Origin: Serratia sp. M24T3
GTDB taxonomy: Bacteria > Pseudomonadota > Gammaproteobacteria > Enterobacterales > Enterobacteriaceae
Length of the DNA stretch: 46,609 bases
Direction: 5' to 3'
NCBI RefSeq assembly: GCF_000257645.1
Contig: NZ_AJHJ01000039.1
Span: 1-46,609 of the forward strand
Of the stretch, positions 8,602-17,318 are shown in pieces (position 1 is the first letter of the stretch; the number at the start of each line of letters is the position of its first letter). The position numbers and the translations under genes are program-made. Below the pieces are notes generated by a model. That model saw only the letters and a program-made list of their open reading frames with translations. It ran no database searches and had not been told where the DNA came from.

Positions 8602-9459
8602 ATGACCAAAGAAATGCAAACTTTAGCATTAGTCCCCCAAGGTAGCCTGGAAGCCTATGTTCGGGCCGCCAATGCCTATCCTATGCTTACGGCAGAGGAA
8701 GAGCGGGCGCTGGCTGAACGGCTGCATTACGAGGGTGATCTGGAAGCGGCCAAGCATCTGATCCTGTCTCACTTACGCTTTGTCGCTCATATCGCTCGTA
8801 ATTATTCAGGTTACGGTTTGCCACAGGCTGACCTTATCCAGGAAGGCAACATCGGCCTGATGAAAGCGGTTCGCCGTTTTAATCCAGAAGTCGGCGTACG
8901 CCTGGTTTCCTTCGCTGTGCATTGGATCAAAGCCGAGATCCACGAATACGTTCTGCGTAACTGGCGTATCGTGAAGGTCGCGACCACCAAAGCTCAGCGT
9001 AAGCTGTTCTTTAACCTGCGCAAAAATAAACAGCGTTTAGGTTGGTTCAGCCATGAAGAAGTCGAGCATGTTGCGCGTGAACTTGGCGTAACCAGCAAAG
9101 ACGTGCTGGAAATGGAATCCCGCATGGCAGCGCAGGACATGACCTTTGACCCAACGCCGGACGAAGAGCCGCGCGATGGTCAGGCTATGGCACCGATGCT
9201 GTATCTGCAGGATAAAAGCTCTGACTTTGCTGAAAGCATCGAAGAAGATAACTGGGAAAGTAACGCCGCCGATAAACTGACTTTCGCAATGGAAGGTCTG
9301 GACGAGCGTAGCCAGGATATTATTCGTGCTCGCTGGCTCGACGACGACAACAAGTCGACGCTGCAAGAGTTGGCCGACAAGTATGGTGTTTCCGCCGAAC
9401 GTGTCCGTCAGCTTGAAAAGAATGCGATGAAAAAGCTGCGCACAGCGATCGAAGCCTGA
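8602..9459 (+). CDS. rpoH: Heat-shock sigma factor RpoH (sigma-32)
   Basis: RpoH directs RNA polymerase to heat-shock promoters. The 285-residue protein (284 in E. coli) has region 2 sequences ([17 protein letters not shown]) and the RpoH box [10 protein letters not shown] at 132-141, involved in chaperone/FtsH-dependent control. It ends with a region 4 helix-turn-helix ([20 protein letters not shown]). The ATG at 8602 gives the conserved start [20 protein letters not shown]; the in-frame ATG at 8563 would add unrelated residues. E. coli rpoH mRNA is a thermosensor in its 5' coding region. The conserved start makes this likely here, but I did not fold it. Confidence 0.97.
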   Translation: MTKEMQTLALVPQGSLEAYVRAANAYPMLTAEEERALAERLHYEGDLEAAKHLILSHLRFVAHIARNYSGYGLPQADLIQEGNIGLMKAVRRFNPEVGVRLVSFAVHWIKAEIHEYVLRNWRIVKVATTKAQRKLFFNLRKNKQRLGWFSHEEVEHVARELGVTSKDVLEMESRMAAQDMTFDPTPDEEPRDGQAMAPMLYLQDKSSDFAESIEEDNWESNAADKLTFAMEGLDERSQDIIRARWLDDDNKSTLQELADKYGVSAERVRQLEKNAMKKLRTAIEA

Positions 9460-9485
9460 TGCGATAATACAGACAAATGCAAAGT

Positions 9486-9513
9486 AAAAAGCGACCTTGA
9501 GGTCGCTTTTTTA
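9486..9513 (+). terminator. rpoH intrinsic terminator
   Basis: GCGACC-TTGA-GGTCGC (9491-9506), preceded by A bases and followed by a T-run (9507-9512), starts about 27 bases after the rpoH stop. It is a textbook intrinsic terminator and can also act on the reverse strand for convergent panM. Confidence 0.93.
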
Positions 9514-9574
9514 TACCTAGAATTTGCCGAAAAAACAGTCGCCTTGCTGCTTGAGATAAAAATTACTCGCAGAA

Positions 9575-9961
9575 TCAATGCCGTGTTTTATGCCAGCCGT
9601 CTGCTATTAATTCAAATCCGCAGGCGCGCATAAAAGCGTCTAAGGCCGGTTTATCAGCCACTGCCTGCATTGAGAAATCCCGCACTTCAGGCAACTGTTG
9701 CTGCAAATCTTCCAGCAAATACAACCCGACACCGCGACGGCGGGTGACTTCACGCACGCATAAATCGTTTAATTCAGCCTGCTTGCCGCTAATAGAAACT
9801 TTTACTGCACCCAGCAGGCGATCATTAAAACGAGCGGCAAAAATTATCTTCAGATCGCCCTCGCTTTGCCAATCGGAGACCTGTTGATTCGGCCAGATTT
9901 TGGCTAAATCAATTTTATCCTGATCAGTTAATGCGTCGAGTCTTTCAATGGTTAATTTCAT
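9575..9961 (-). CDS. panM: PanD maturation/regulatory acetyltransferase-like protein PanM (PanZ)
   Basis: PanM binds the aspartate decarboxylase zymogen PanD and triggers its self-cleavage to the pyruvoyl form. With bound acetyl-CoA it also inhibits PanD, giving feedback on coenzyme A synthesis. The 128-residue protein has the GNAT fold with the CoA-binding segment RRRGVGLYLLEDL and the N-terminus MKLTIERLDALTDQDKIDLA typical of the family (127 in E. coli). In E. coli it lies between livJ and livK; here both flanking liv genes are missing. Confidence 0.92.
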   Translation of the reverse strand: MKLTIERLDALTDQDKIDLAKIWPNQQVSDWQSEGDLKIIFAARFNDRLLGAVKVSISGKQAELNDLCVREVTRRRGVGLYLLEDLQQQLPEVRDFSMQAVADKPALDAFMRACGFELIADGWHKTRH

Positions 9962-10147
9962 GATGAGATGCAGATTTTTAGGGAAAAAGGACGGTGACAG
10001 TTTACCTGATCACTCCAGATTCGTTACCTGACTTTTTTCAAGGAAATTTGCGTTTGGTAAGCCGTTTGCCCAGCGCGCAGGGCGTGCCGCTTGCCTGCTA
10101 GTGTGATAAAGATTGTTGATTCCAAAAAAATCTGTGTTAAATCTATT

Positions 10148-10180
10148 AAACCGCACGCTAAGTGCTTTGCGGTTTTTTGT
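10148..10180 (+). terminator. Orphan intrinsic terminator upstream of the aminotransferase gene
   Basis: AAACCGCA (10148-10155) pairs with TGCGGTTT (10168-10175) across a 12-nt loop and is followed by more T bases. It points in the + direction but lies between the divergent panM and the aminotransferase gene, so no annotated gene ends at it. It could close a small RNA transcribed from about 9970-10140, or act as a leader attenuator. The 280-base gap has no leader peptide that I can support. Confidence 0.65.
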
Positions 10181-10241
10181 TTATCTATAAATTAACTTTG
10201 CTCACATTCTTATCAATTTTGCACACGACCGGGAACATTAA

Positions 10242-11429
10242 ATGAACACAGAAGGTTTACTCGCCGCCCGCATGACCAGGCTCAAGAGTTCGGCTATTCG
10301 GGAATTGCTCAAGCAAAGCCAAATGGAAGGCGTTATTTCACTGGCGGGAGGTATTCCTTCTTCGGCGCTATTCGATTTTGAAGGTTTGGCGCAAGCCACC
10401 CAACTGGCAATTACCGAGCGGCCTGAGTTAGCATTCCAATACGGCCTGACTGAAGGCAGTCACGGACTGCGCGTCGGCATTGCCGAGCTGTGCAAAGGTC
10501 GCGGCATTGTTGCCACGCCGGAAGATATTGTAGTGACCGCCGGATCCCAGCAGGCGCTCGATCTGGTGATGCGCGCGGTGGTTAACCCGGATGACGTGTT
10601 CGTTGTTGAGCGCCCAACTTATTTGGCCGCGCTGCAAACCTTGGAACTGGCTGAAGCAAATCTGGTATCCGTTGGTTCTGACGGCGACGGCATGAAGGTT
10701 GACGAACTGGCCGAAGTGCTGAAAACCCGCAAAATCAAAGGCGTTTACTTAGTACCGACCTTTGGCAATCCAAGTGGCGTGACGCTGAGTTTGGCGCGTC
10801 GCGAGCAGCTGGTAAAACTGGCCGCCGAGCACCATTTCCTGATCGTTGAAGATGACCCGTATGGCGAGCTTCGTTTCACGGACGAGCGCCTGCCGACCCT
10901 TTACGAGCTTTCGCATGCTCAATACGGCCATGCAGATAACATCATCTACACGTCAACATTCTCCAAAATTCTGGCACCGGGCCTGCGTCTTGGCTGGGTT
11001 ATCATGCCGCAATGGCTGTTGAATAAAGTGGCGATCATCAAACAGGCCGCCGACTTGCACGCTAGCTCGCTGTCGCAAACTGTGGCGGAATACTATTTGG
11101 GGCTGGGTCGACTGGATAAGCAGATTGAAACTATCCGTGCTGCCTACAAAAAGAAATGTACCGTACTGGCCGAGTTGCTGGAACGCGAGCTTGGCCACGT
11201 TTTGACCTTCGAATATCCTAAAGGCGGTATGTTCCTGTGGGCGCGATTCCGCGAGCCGCGTAACTGTACCGAATGGATGAAGAAAACCCTCGAGCAGGGC
11301 GTAGTCTTCGTGCCGGGCGAGTTCTTCTTCTCGGACAATCCGGATTACTCGACTTTCCGTATCTCCTTCGCGACCGCGACAGAAGAGCAGCTGCATGAAG
11401 CCGTTGCCCGCCTGAAACGCGCGCTGTAA
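10242..11429 (+). CDS. PLP-dependent aminotransferase (class I/II, MocR/LysN-like)
   Basis: This is a 395-residue fold-type I aminotransferase. Visible are the substrate/PLP segment ISLAGGIPSSALF, the Tyr region QYGLTEGSHGLR, GSQQALDL (phosphate cup), PTFGNPSG, EDDPYGELRF and the Schiff-base Lys in STFSKILAPGLRLGW. The sequence resembles the 2-aminoadipate/aromatic/branched-chain aminotransferase group related to MocR C-terminal domains, but no DNA-binding domain is present. The substrate cannot be read from the sequence. It occupies the place of livKHMGF in E. coli, between panM and ugpB. It has its own strong terminator downstream, so it is probably a single-gene unit. Confidence 0.88.
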   Translation: MNTEGLLAARMTRLKSSAIRELLKQSQMEGVISLAGGIPSSALFDFEGLAQATQLAITERPELAFQYGLTEGSHGLRVGIAELCKGRGIVATPEDIVVTAGSQQALDLVMRAVVNPDDVFVVERPTYLAALQTLELAEANLVSVGSDGDGMKVDELAEVLKTRKIKGVYLVPTFGNPSGVTLSLARREQLVKLAAEHHFLIVEDDPYGELRFTDERLPTLYELSHAQYGHADNIIYTSTFSKILAPGLRLGWVIMPQWLLNKVAIIKQAADLHASSLSQTVAEYYLGLGRLDKQIETIRAAYKKKCTVLAELLERELGHVLTFEYPKGGMFLWARFREPRNCTEWMKKTLEQGVVFVPGEFFFSDNPDYSTFRISFATATEEQLHEAVARLKRAL

Positions 11430-11498
11430 AACCGAGATAACAGGTTGGCTGTCTCACTGAGGCGGTTAAGCTTAGTGCAAACTGATAAATAACTTAAG

Positions 11499-11529
11499 GC
11501 GCATCGCTAACCCGATGCGCTTCTTTTTT
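11499..11529 (+). terminator. Terminator of the aminotransferase gene
   Basis: GCGCATCG (11499-11506), loop CTAACC, and CGATGCGC (11513-11520) form a perfect 8-bp stem. TTCTTTTTT follows. It isolates the ugp operon from upstream transcription. Confidence 0.93.
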
Positions 11530-11538
11530 GCCATCTTC

Positions 11539-11616
11539 CCGTCATCTGCGTTTCACTCTGCTGTCACGTCATTGTCATTTAACGGTTATTTTTCTGTCAT
11601 TTAGCCGTGTCATGTT
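11539..11616 (+). promoter_or_regulatory. PhoB box array and ugpB promoter
   Basis: Six 7-mers related to CTGTCAT occur at exact 11-bp intervals: CCGTCAT (11539), GTTTCAC (11550), CTGTCAC (11561), TTGTCAT (11572), CGGTTAT (11583) and CTGTCAT (11594). This is the 7+4 repeat layout of Pho boxes. Ten bases after the last 7-mer is CATGTT (11611-11616), the correct place for the -10 of a PhoB-activated promoter, although it is a poor match (3 of 6). PhoB control of ugp under phosphate starvation is known in E. coli. Confidence 0.85.
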
Positions 11617-11700
11617 AGCTCCCGAATAAAAAAGTTTTTTAACTTCCATTACTTCTCTGCAATTACAAATTCAAACACCGGCAGAATTCAGGAGACAGGC

Positions 11701-13017
11701 ATGTTCAACAATTTAAAAAAATCGGCTCTGGGTGCAGCACTGATGCTGGCTTTCAGCGCCAACGCTCTGGCCGTCACGGAAATTCCTTTCTGGCATTCCA
11801 TGGACGGCGAGTTAGGCAAAGAGGTCAACTCATTGGCCGATCGTTTTAACCAAACGCATCCTGACGTAAAAATTGTTCCTGTTTATAAAGGCAAATACGA
11901 CCAGAATCTGGCTGCCGGTATTGCCGCTTATCGCACCGGCAATGCTCCGGCGATTTTGCAGGTCTATGAAGTTGGCACCGCGACCATGATGGCCAGTAAA
12001 GCGATCAAGCCGGTCTATCAAGTGTTCGCTGACGCGGGCCTGAAAGAAGACGTTTCCCAATTCGTTCCAACGGTTTCCGGTTACTATTCAGACTCTCAGG
12101 GTCGTCTGCTGTCTCAGCCGTTCAACAGCTCCACGCCGGTGCTGTACTACAACAAAGACGCGTTTAAGAAAGCGGGTCTGAATCCCGATCAGCCGCCAAA
12201 AACCTGGCAAGAGCTGGAACAGGATACTGCGAAGCTGAAAGAGGCCGGCATGAAGTGCGGCTATGCCAGCGGTTGGCAGGGCTGGATCCAGATTGAAAAC
12301 TTTAGCGCCTGGCACGGTTTGCCGGTGGCGACCAAAAATAACGGTTTCGACGGCACCGACGCAGTTCTGGAATTTAACAAGCCGGAGCAGATCAAACACA
12401 TTCAGTTTCTGGAAGATATGAACAAGAAAGGTGAGTTCACCTATTTTGGTCGTCAGGATGAGTCTACTGCCAAGTTCTACAACGGCGATTGCGCGATGAC
12501 TACCGCCTCATCTGGCTCGCTGGCCGATATTCGTCAGTATGCCAAATTCAACTATGGTGTAGGCATGATGCCTTACGACGCTGACGTGAAAGGCGCGCCG
12601 CAGAACGCCATTATCGGTGGTGCCAGCCTGTGGGTGATGAAAGGCAAGGATGATGCGACCTACAAAGGCGTGGCCGAGTTCCTGCAATTCCTGACAACTC
12701 CGGCAATTGCCGCGGAATGGCATCAAAAAACGGGCTATCTCCCGGTTACCACTGCCGCCTATGAGCTGACCAGACAGCAGGGCTTCTACGATAAGAACCC
12801 AGGTTCTGACGTTGCAACTCGCCAGATGATGAACAAACCGCCGTTGCCGTTTACCAAAGGTCTACGTCTGGGCAACATGCCGCAAATCCGTACCATCGTA
12901 GATGAAGAGCTGGAAGGCGTATGGAGCGGCCAGAAGACGGCAAAACAGGCGCTTGATGAGTCAGTACAGCGCGGTAACCTGCTGCTGCGCCGTTTTGAAG
13001 CCTCTGTTAAGCAATAA
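11701..13017 (+). CDS. ugpB: sn-Glycerol-3-phosphate-binding periplasmic protein UgpB
   Basis: UgpB captures glycerol-3-phosphate and glycerophosphodiesters in the periplasm for the UgpAEC2 importer. The 438-residue precursor (438 in E. coli) starts with a clear Sec signal peptide, with cleavage expected after ANALA at residue 24. The mature protein starts [15 protein letters not shown], the family signature. The family's Tyr/Trp-rich ligand region is present ([16 protein letters not shown]). It is the first gene of ugpBAECQ, downstream of Pho boxes. A stable hairpin separates it from ugpA. Confidence 0.97.
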   Translation: MFNNLKKSALGAALMLAFSANALAVTEIPFWHSMDGELGKEVNSLADRFNQTHPDVKIVPVYKGKYDQNLAAGIAAYRTGNAPAILQVYEVGTATMMASKAIKPVYQVFADAGLKEDVSQFVPTVSGYYSDSQGRLLSQPFNSSTPVLYYNKDAFKKAGLNPDQPPKTWQELEQDTAKLKEAGMKCGYASGWQGWIQIENFSAWHGLPVATKNNGFDGTDAVLEFNKPEQIKHIQFLEDMNKKGEFTYFGRQDESTAKFYNGDCAMTTASSGSLADIRQYAKFNYGVGMMPYDADVKGAPQNAIIGGASLWVMKGKDDATYKGVAEFLQFLTTPAIAAEWHQKTGYLPVTTAAYELTRQQGFYDKNPGSDVATRQMMNKPPLPFTKGLRLGNMPQIRTIVDEELEGVWSGQKTAKQALDESVQRGNLLLRRFEASVKQ

Positions 13018-13043
13018 CAACGACCGTTGCCAAATCAATAGGG

Positions 13044-13092
13044 CAGTGCGTAACAATGAATCTCGACAGCCGTTGTTACGCATTGTTCTTTT
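13044..13092 (+). terminator. Hairpin between ugpB and ugpA
   Basis: CAGTGCGTAACAA (13044-13056) pairs with TTGTTACGCATTG (13073-13085): 13 pairs with one G-U, a 16-nt loop, then TTCTTTT. Such intra-operon hairpins after a binding-protein gene usually cause partial termination and protect the upstream mRNA, giving more binding protein than permease. The T-tract is interrupted, so partial termination is more likely than complete. Confidence 0.72.
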
Positions 13093-13162
13093 GAACAGTT
13101 TGGTGATGCCATCGTTGATCTTCGTTGCCCTTTTCAGCCCTTAGTTTCTATGAGTAATTCCT

Positions 13163-14050
13163 ATGAGTTCACACCGTCCCGGGTTTGGCTGTAGTTGGTT
13201 GCCGTATGTGCTGGTTTTGCCTCAGCTGTTGATTACGGCGATCTTTTTCCTCTGGCCCGCCGGTCAGGCACTGTGGTATTCCGTGCAAACCATGGATCCT
13301 TTTGGTATCTCGAGCCAGTTTGCTGGGTTCACCAACTTTCAGCAGCTGTTCCAGGACCCCTACTATCTCGCTTCTTTCAACACCACGCTGAAATTCAGCT
13401 TCATGGTGGCGTTTTTCGGCCTGGGTATTTCGCTGCTGCTCGCTGCGATGGTGGATCACGTAATCCGCGGTAGTCGTATTTATCAGACTTTGCTAATTCT
13501 GCCTTATGCCGTAGCGCCCGCCGTGGCTGCTGTTCTCTGGATGTTTCTGTTTAGTCCTGGATTAGGGCTGATCACTCACTTCCTTGGCACGCTCGGCTAT
13601 AACTGGAACCACGCACAGAACAGCGGACAGGCGATGTTCCTGGTAGTACTGGCATCTATCTGGCAGCAGGTAAGCTATAACTTCTTGTTTTTCCTCGCTG
13701 CGCTCCAATCGATTCCACGTTCGCTGGTCGAGGCCGCTGCCATCGACGGCGCTGGCCCAATTCGTCGTTTCTTTAATTTGGTGTTGCCGCTGATTTCTCC
13801 AGTCAGTTTCTTCTTGCTGGTGGTCAATCTGGTTTATGCCTTCTTCGATACCTTCCCGGTAATTGATGCGGCCACGCAAGGCGGTCCGGTACAGGCGACA
13901 ACAACGTTGATTTACAAGGTTTATCGCGAAGGTTTCACCGGGCTCGACCTCTCAAGCTCTGCCGCACAGTCGGTGGTATTAATGGTCATGGTGATCGCCC
14001 TGACATTTATTCAGTTCCGCTTCGTTGAGCGTAAGGTGCGTTACCAATGA
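13163..14050 (+). CDS. ugpA: Glycerol-3-phosphate ABC transporter permease UgpA
   Basis: UgpA is one of the two inner-membrane subunits of the Ugp importer. The 295 residues carry six membrane segments and the cytoplasmic EAA loop contacting UgpC ([22 protein letters not shown]). The length matches E. coli (295). The start at 13163 gives [21 protein letters not shown], which aligns with the E. coli N-terminus. The stop overlaps the ugpE start by 4 bases (ATGA). Confidence 0.97.
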   Translation: MSSHRPGFGCSWLPYVLVLPQLLITAIFFLWPAGQALWYSVQTMDPFGISSQFAGFTNFQQLFQDPYYLASFNTTLKFSFMVAFFGLGISLLLAAMVDHVIRGSRIYQTLLILPYAVAPAVAAVLWMFLFSPGLGLITHFLGTLGYNWNHAQNSGQAMFLVVLASIWQQVSYNFLFFLAALQSIPRSLVEAAAIDGAGPIRRFFNLVLPLISPVSFFLLVVNLVYAFFDTFPVIDAATQGGPVQATTTLIYKVYREGFTGLDLSSSAAQSVVLMVMVIALTFIQFRFVERKVRYQ

Positions 14051-14892
14051 TCGAAAACAGAAGAGGTCTCGATATTTTCTGTCACCTGGTGCTGATTATT
14101 GGCGTGCTGCTGGTGTTATTCCCGCTGTACGTGGCCTTTGTTGCCGCGACGCTCGATAACAAACAGATTTTTGAAGTGCCGATGAGTCTGGTTCCGGGCG
14201 GGCACTTTTTCGAAAATATACGGACTATTTGGTCACAGGGCGCAGGCGGCAGCAGCCCGGCATTTGGCCCGCTGTTGCTGAACAGCTTTATCATGGCGAT
14301 GGCAATTACCATCGGCAAGATTTCGATTTCGATGCTGTCGGCCTACGCCATCGTCTATTTCCGTTTTCCGTTGCGTAACCTGTTCTTCTGGCTGATCTTT
14401 ATGACACTGATGCTGCCGGTTGAGGTACGTATTTTTCCTACAGTACAAGTGATCGCCAATCTGCACATGCTTGACAGCTACACCGGCCTGACTTTGCCTT
14501 TGATGGCTTCTGCCACGGCTACGTTCTTGTTTCGCCAGTTCTTTATGACGCTGCCGGATGAGTTGCTGGAAGCGGCGCGCATCGACGGCGCAGGAGCAAT
14601 GCGCTTTTTCTGGGACATTGTCCTGCCGCTCTCGAAAACCAATCTGGCGGCGCTGTTTGTCATCACCTTTATTTACGGCTGGAACCAATACCTGTGGCCA
14701 ATTCTTGTCACCAGCGATGCCTCGATGGGCACGGCGGTGGCGGGGATTAAAAGCATGATCTCTTCGGGAGACGGCTCAACACAGTGGAATCAGGTAATGG
14801 CTGCGATGATCATGACGTTATTACCACCCTTGGCGGTGGTACTCCTGATGCAGCGCTGGTTTGTGCGCGGCCTGGTAGACAGCGAGAAATGA
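14047..14892 (+). CDS. ugpE: Glycerol-3-phosphate ABC transporter permease UgpE
   Basis: UgpE is the second membrane subunit of the importer. The 281 residues (281 in E. coli) hold six membrane segments and the EAA loop [22 protein letters not shown]. The start overlaps ugpA by 4 bases, implying coupled translation of an equimolar UgpA/UgpE pair. A 37-base gap, which contains an imperfect duplicated TTGGTAAACRATT motif, precedes ugpC. Confidence 0.97.
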   Translation: MIENRRGLDIFCHLVLIIGVLLVLFPLYVAFVAATLDNKQIFEVPMSLVPGGHFFENIRTIWSQGAGGSSPAFGPLLLNSFIMAMAITIGKISISMLSAYAIVYFRFPLRNLFFWLIFMTLMLPVEVRIFPTVQVIANLHMLDSYTGLTLPLMASATATFLFRQFFMTLPDELLEAARIDGAGAMRFFWDIVLPLSKTNLAALFVITFIYGWNQYLWPILVTSDASMGTAVAGIKSMISSGDGSTQWNQVMAAMIMTLLPPLAVVLLMQRWFVRGLVDSEK

Positions 14893-14929
14893 TTAACTTG
14901 GTAAACGATTCATTTGGTAAACAATAAAC

Positions 14930-16003
14930 ATGGCAAATTTAAAACTCCAGGCAGTGACCAAGTCCTACGACGGACAAAACCAGATAATCAAGACTATCGA
15001 TTTGGATGTCGCTGACGGCGAATTCATCGTGATGGTTGGCCCTTCCGGCTGCGGTAAGTCAACGCTGTTGCGTATGGTAGCTGGCCTCGAGCGCACCACC
15101 AGCGGTGATATTTATATCAACGACGTGCGTGTGACCAATCTTGAGCCGAAAGATCGCGGTATTGCGATGGTGTTTCAAAATTACGCACTGTATCCGCACA
15201 TGAGCGTGTACGACAACATGGCCTATGGCCTGAAAATTCGCGGTTTTGGCAAGGTGCAGATTCAGTCGCGCGTTGAGGAAGCGGCGCGCATACTGGAATT
15301 GGGTCCGTTGCTGAAACGCAAGCCGCGTGAGCTTTCCGGCGGCCAGCGTCAACGCGTGGCAATGGGGCGCGCCATCGTGCGAGAACCGGCAGTATTCCTG
15401 TTCGACGAGCCGTTATCAAACCTTGATGCCAAATTGCGCGTGCAGATGCGTCTCGAGCTGCAACAGCTGCATCGCAGATTGCGCACCACCAGCCTGTATG
15501 TGACTCATGATCAGGTGGAAGCCATGACCTTGGCCGAACGAGTAATCGTGATGAACAAAGGGATTGCCGAGCAAATCGGTACGCCTTCCGAGGTTTATCA
15601 GCGTCCCGCCAGCCTGTTCGTCGCCAGCTTTATCGGCTCTCCGGCGATGAATTTATTGCCGGGTCAACTGACCACCGACGGTACCTCTCTGGTGATGGAG
15701 GGCGGCTACGAACTCCCATTGCCAAAGGCGCGACCAGAATGGGGCGGCCGTGAATTGACCTTGGGTGTACGACCTGAACATATTCAGCTAACCAATGATC
15801 CGCACAGTGGCATTCCGATGGAGCTAAAAAACCTTGAGCTGCTGGGCGCGGATAACCTGGCGCACGGAGTTTGGGCAGGAAGTGGGGTGGTGGTCAGACT
15901 CTCTCACGAAAATTGTCCGGCTAGCGGCACGTATTTACGTTTGGTTTTACCCGCTCACGCGCTACACTTTTTTGATTCGAAAAGCGGATTACGGATGGAG
16001 TGA
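14930..16003 (+). CDS. ugpC: Glycerol-3-phosphate ABC transporter ATP-binding protein UgpC
   Basis: UgpC powers the Ugp importer. The 357 residues contain Walker [10 protein letters not shown] (about 37-45), signature LSGGQRQR (about 135), Walker [14 protein letters not shown], and a C-terminal MalK-like regulatory domain from about residue 235 ([10 protein letters not shown]). E. coli UgpC is 356 residues. The MalK-type C-terminus fits the known feedback of internal phosphate on Ugp transport. Confidence 0.97.
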   Translation: MANLKLQAVTKSYDGQNQIIKTIDLDVADGEFIVMVGPSGCGKSTLLRMVAGLERTTSGDIYINDVRVTNLEPKDRGIAMVFQNYALYPHMSVYDNMAYGLKIRGFGKVQIQSRVEEAARILELGPLLKRKPRELSGGQRQRVAMGRAIVREPAVFLFDEPLSNLDAKLRVQMRLELQQLHRRLRTTSLYVTHDQVEAMTLAERVIVMNKGIAEQIGTPSEVYQRPASLFVASFIGSPAMNLLPGQLTTDGTSLVMEGGYELPLPKARPEWGGRELTLGVRPEHIQLTNDPHSGIPMELKNLELLGADNLAHGVWAGSGVVVRLSHENCPASGTYLRLVLPAHALHFFDSKSGLRME

Positions 16004-16005
16004 AA

Positions 16006-16749
16006 ATGACAGTTTGGCCTTATCCACGCATTGTGGCTCATCGCGGCGGCGGTTCGCTAGCGCCTGAGAATACCCTGGCAGCAATTGATACCGGGGCTCG
16101 CCTCGGTCACAGCATGATTGAGTTTGACGCCAAGCTGGCGCAGGACGGCGAGATTTTCCTGTTGCACGACGACACCCTGAATCGAACCAGCAATGGCTGG
16201 GGCGTAGCGGGTGAGCTGAGCTGGGACAAGCTGGTGCAGCTCGATGCTGGCAGTTGGTACAGCACCAGCTTTAGCGGAGAAAAACTGCCGTTGCTCTCTG
16301 AGGTTGCGTCGCGCTGTGCCGAATACGGCATGATGGCCAACATCGAAATTAAAGGCACCACCGGGCTGGCGTATGAAACAGGCGAAAAAGTGGCGCTGGC
16401 GGCGGCTGAATTATGGCGTGGTCAGTCAGTTCCCCCGCTGCTTTCTTCGTTTGATGTGCCGTCTCTTGAAGCTGCACAGGCTGCTGTACCTGAGTTACCG
16501 CGTGGTCTATTGCTGGATAAATGGGATGAAAACTGGCAGGCGCTTACCTCGCGTCTGGGCTGCGTTTCTTTGCATATCAATCATAAAGAGCTGACTGAAG
16601 AACGGGTTGAGAGCCTGCATCAGGCAGGTCTGCGCATTCTGGTGTATACCGTGAATAGCCCGGAAAGAGCGCGGCTGCTGCTGGACTGGGGCGTGGACTG
16701 CATCTGCACCGATCGCATCGATCTTATCGGCCCTGATTTCGCGGTTTAA
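16006..16749 (+). CDS. ugpQ: Glycerophosphodiester phosphodiesterase UgpQ
   Basis: UgpQ is a cytosolic enzyme that hydrolyses glycerophosphodiesters to sn-glycerol-3-phosphate and an alcohol, acting on diesters brought in by UgpBAEC. The 247 residues (247 in E. coli) show the GDPD catalytic motifs: [16 protein letters not shown] with the catalytic His/Arg, [18 protein letters not shown] with the metal-binding Glu/Asp and second His, and NIEIKG. The ATG at 16006, two bases after the ugpC stop, gives the conserved [15 protein letters not shown]. The GTG at 16000 would add only two residues. Confidence 0.97.
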   Translation: MTVWPYPRIVAHRGGGSLAPENTLAAIDTGARLGHSMIEFDAKLAQDGEIFLLHDDTLNRTSNGWGVAGELSWDKLVQLDAGSWYSTSFSGEKLPLLSEVASRCAEYGMMANIEIKGTTGLAYETGEKVALAAAELWRGQSVPPLLSSFDVPSLEAAQAAVPELPRGLLLDKWDENWQALTSRLGCVSLHINHKELTEERVESLHQAGLRILVYTVNSPERARLLLDWGVDCICTDRIDLIGPDFAV

Positions 16750-16795
16750 AGCCTTCACAAACGGTAGCGATTGATTACAGAGGCTTAAATTTACT

Positions 16796-16829
16796 TGGGT
16801 ATTAAATGTAGTATCAAATTTAATACCCA
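16796..16829. repeat. Perfect 12-bp inverted repeat between ugpQ and yhhA
   Basis: TGGGTATTAAAT (16796-16807) and its exact inverse ATTTAATACCCA (16818-16829) are separated by 10 bases. It lies between convergent ugpQ and yhhA and could fold in either transcript. There is no T-run, so it looks more like an mRNA 3'-end stem than a strong terminator. It resembles the yhhN/zntA inverted repeat in having a GC tip and an AT-rich body containing TTTAA. Confidence 0.6.
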
Positions 16830-16864
16830 GTGAGCGCCTAATAATTACTCATCACCAGTGCAGA

Positions 16865-16923
16865 TACTGTGGTGTTTGTTAAATACTGTTGTGTTTGATT
16901 AAATACTATGGCGTTTGATTAAG
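16865..16923. repeat. Three tandem about 20-bp repeats over the yhhA 3' end
   Basis: Three near-identical units follow one another: 16865-16883 (19 bases), TACTGTTGTGTTTGATTAAA at 16884-16903, and a third at 16904-16923. The third unit contains the yhhA stop codon and its last codons. The unit length is not a multiple of three, so copy changes would shift the reading frame only if they hit the coding part. Confidence 0.75.
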
Positions 16924-17223
16924 CTTCTGCTGCAAGCGTTGCTGATTATTATCGAGCTGGCTTTGCTGCAAACGCTGCTGATCGTTGAGTGACTGAGATT
17001 GCAGCCTTAGTCGCTGCTGCTGCTGGCTGAATTTCAGGTCTTGCTCTTGTTGGCGCTGATGTAATTGCTGATCGCTTTGCATCCGCTGCAGCATCCGTTG
17101 TTGCGCCGGATTATTCAGTAGCTGCTGCTGCCTTTCGATGGGCGTTTGGGTGATCGCGGCGAAGCTGGAAGCGGTCATTAGCATCATCCCAAGTCCCGCT
17201 AGAATCTGTTGAAAACCTTTCAT
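16906..17223 (-). CDS. yhhA: Gln-rich periplasmic protein, DUF2756 (YhhA-like)
   Basis: This is a 105-residue secreted protein. It has an N-terminal signal peptide (basic start, hydrophobic core LAGLGMMLMTASSFA, cleavage after FAA near residue 23). The mature part is almost wholly Gln/Arg/Leu heptad-like repeats (QQRLRLQSQSLNDQQRLQQS), which should form a helix or coiled coil. It matches the DUF2756/YhhA type, which in E. coli (146 residues) lies between ugpQ and ggt. Here ggt is absent. Function unknown. The low complexity limits certainty of orthology, but position agrees. Confidence 0.75.
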   Translation of the reverse strand: MKGFQQILAGLGMMLMTASSFAAITQTPIERQQQLLNNPAQQRMLQRMQSDQQLHQRQQEQDLKFSQQQQRLRLQSQSLNDQQRLQQSQLDNNQQRLQQKLNQTP

Positions 17224-17318
17224 GGTAAAATCTCCTGCTGGATGTTTCCTACATTAAGTTTACTTCATTAGCCTGTTGTTTGGATGATTTTTAGGACAAG
17301 CTCAGAGTTTGCCAAAAA

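Noticed and set aside
13150-13194. A 14-codon ORF (ATG at 13150) overlapping the ugpA start in another frame
   Set aside because: It has no family resemblance. The ugpA start at 13163 aligns well with the E. coli protein, and short overlapping frames are expected by chance.
16000-16008. GTG start for ugpQ at 16000
   Set aside because: It lies inside the ugpC stop region and adds only two residues; the ATG at 16006 gives the conserved N-terminus.
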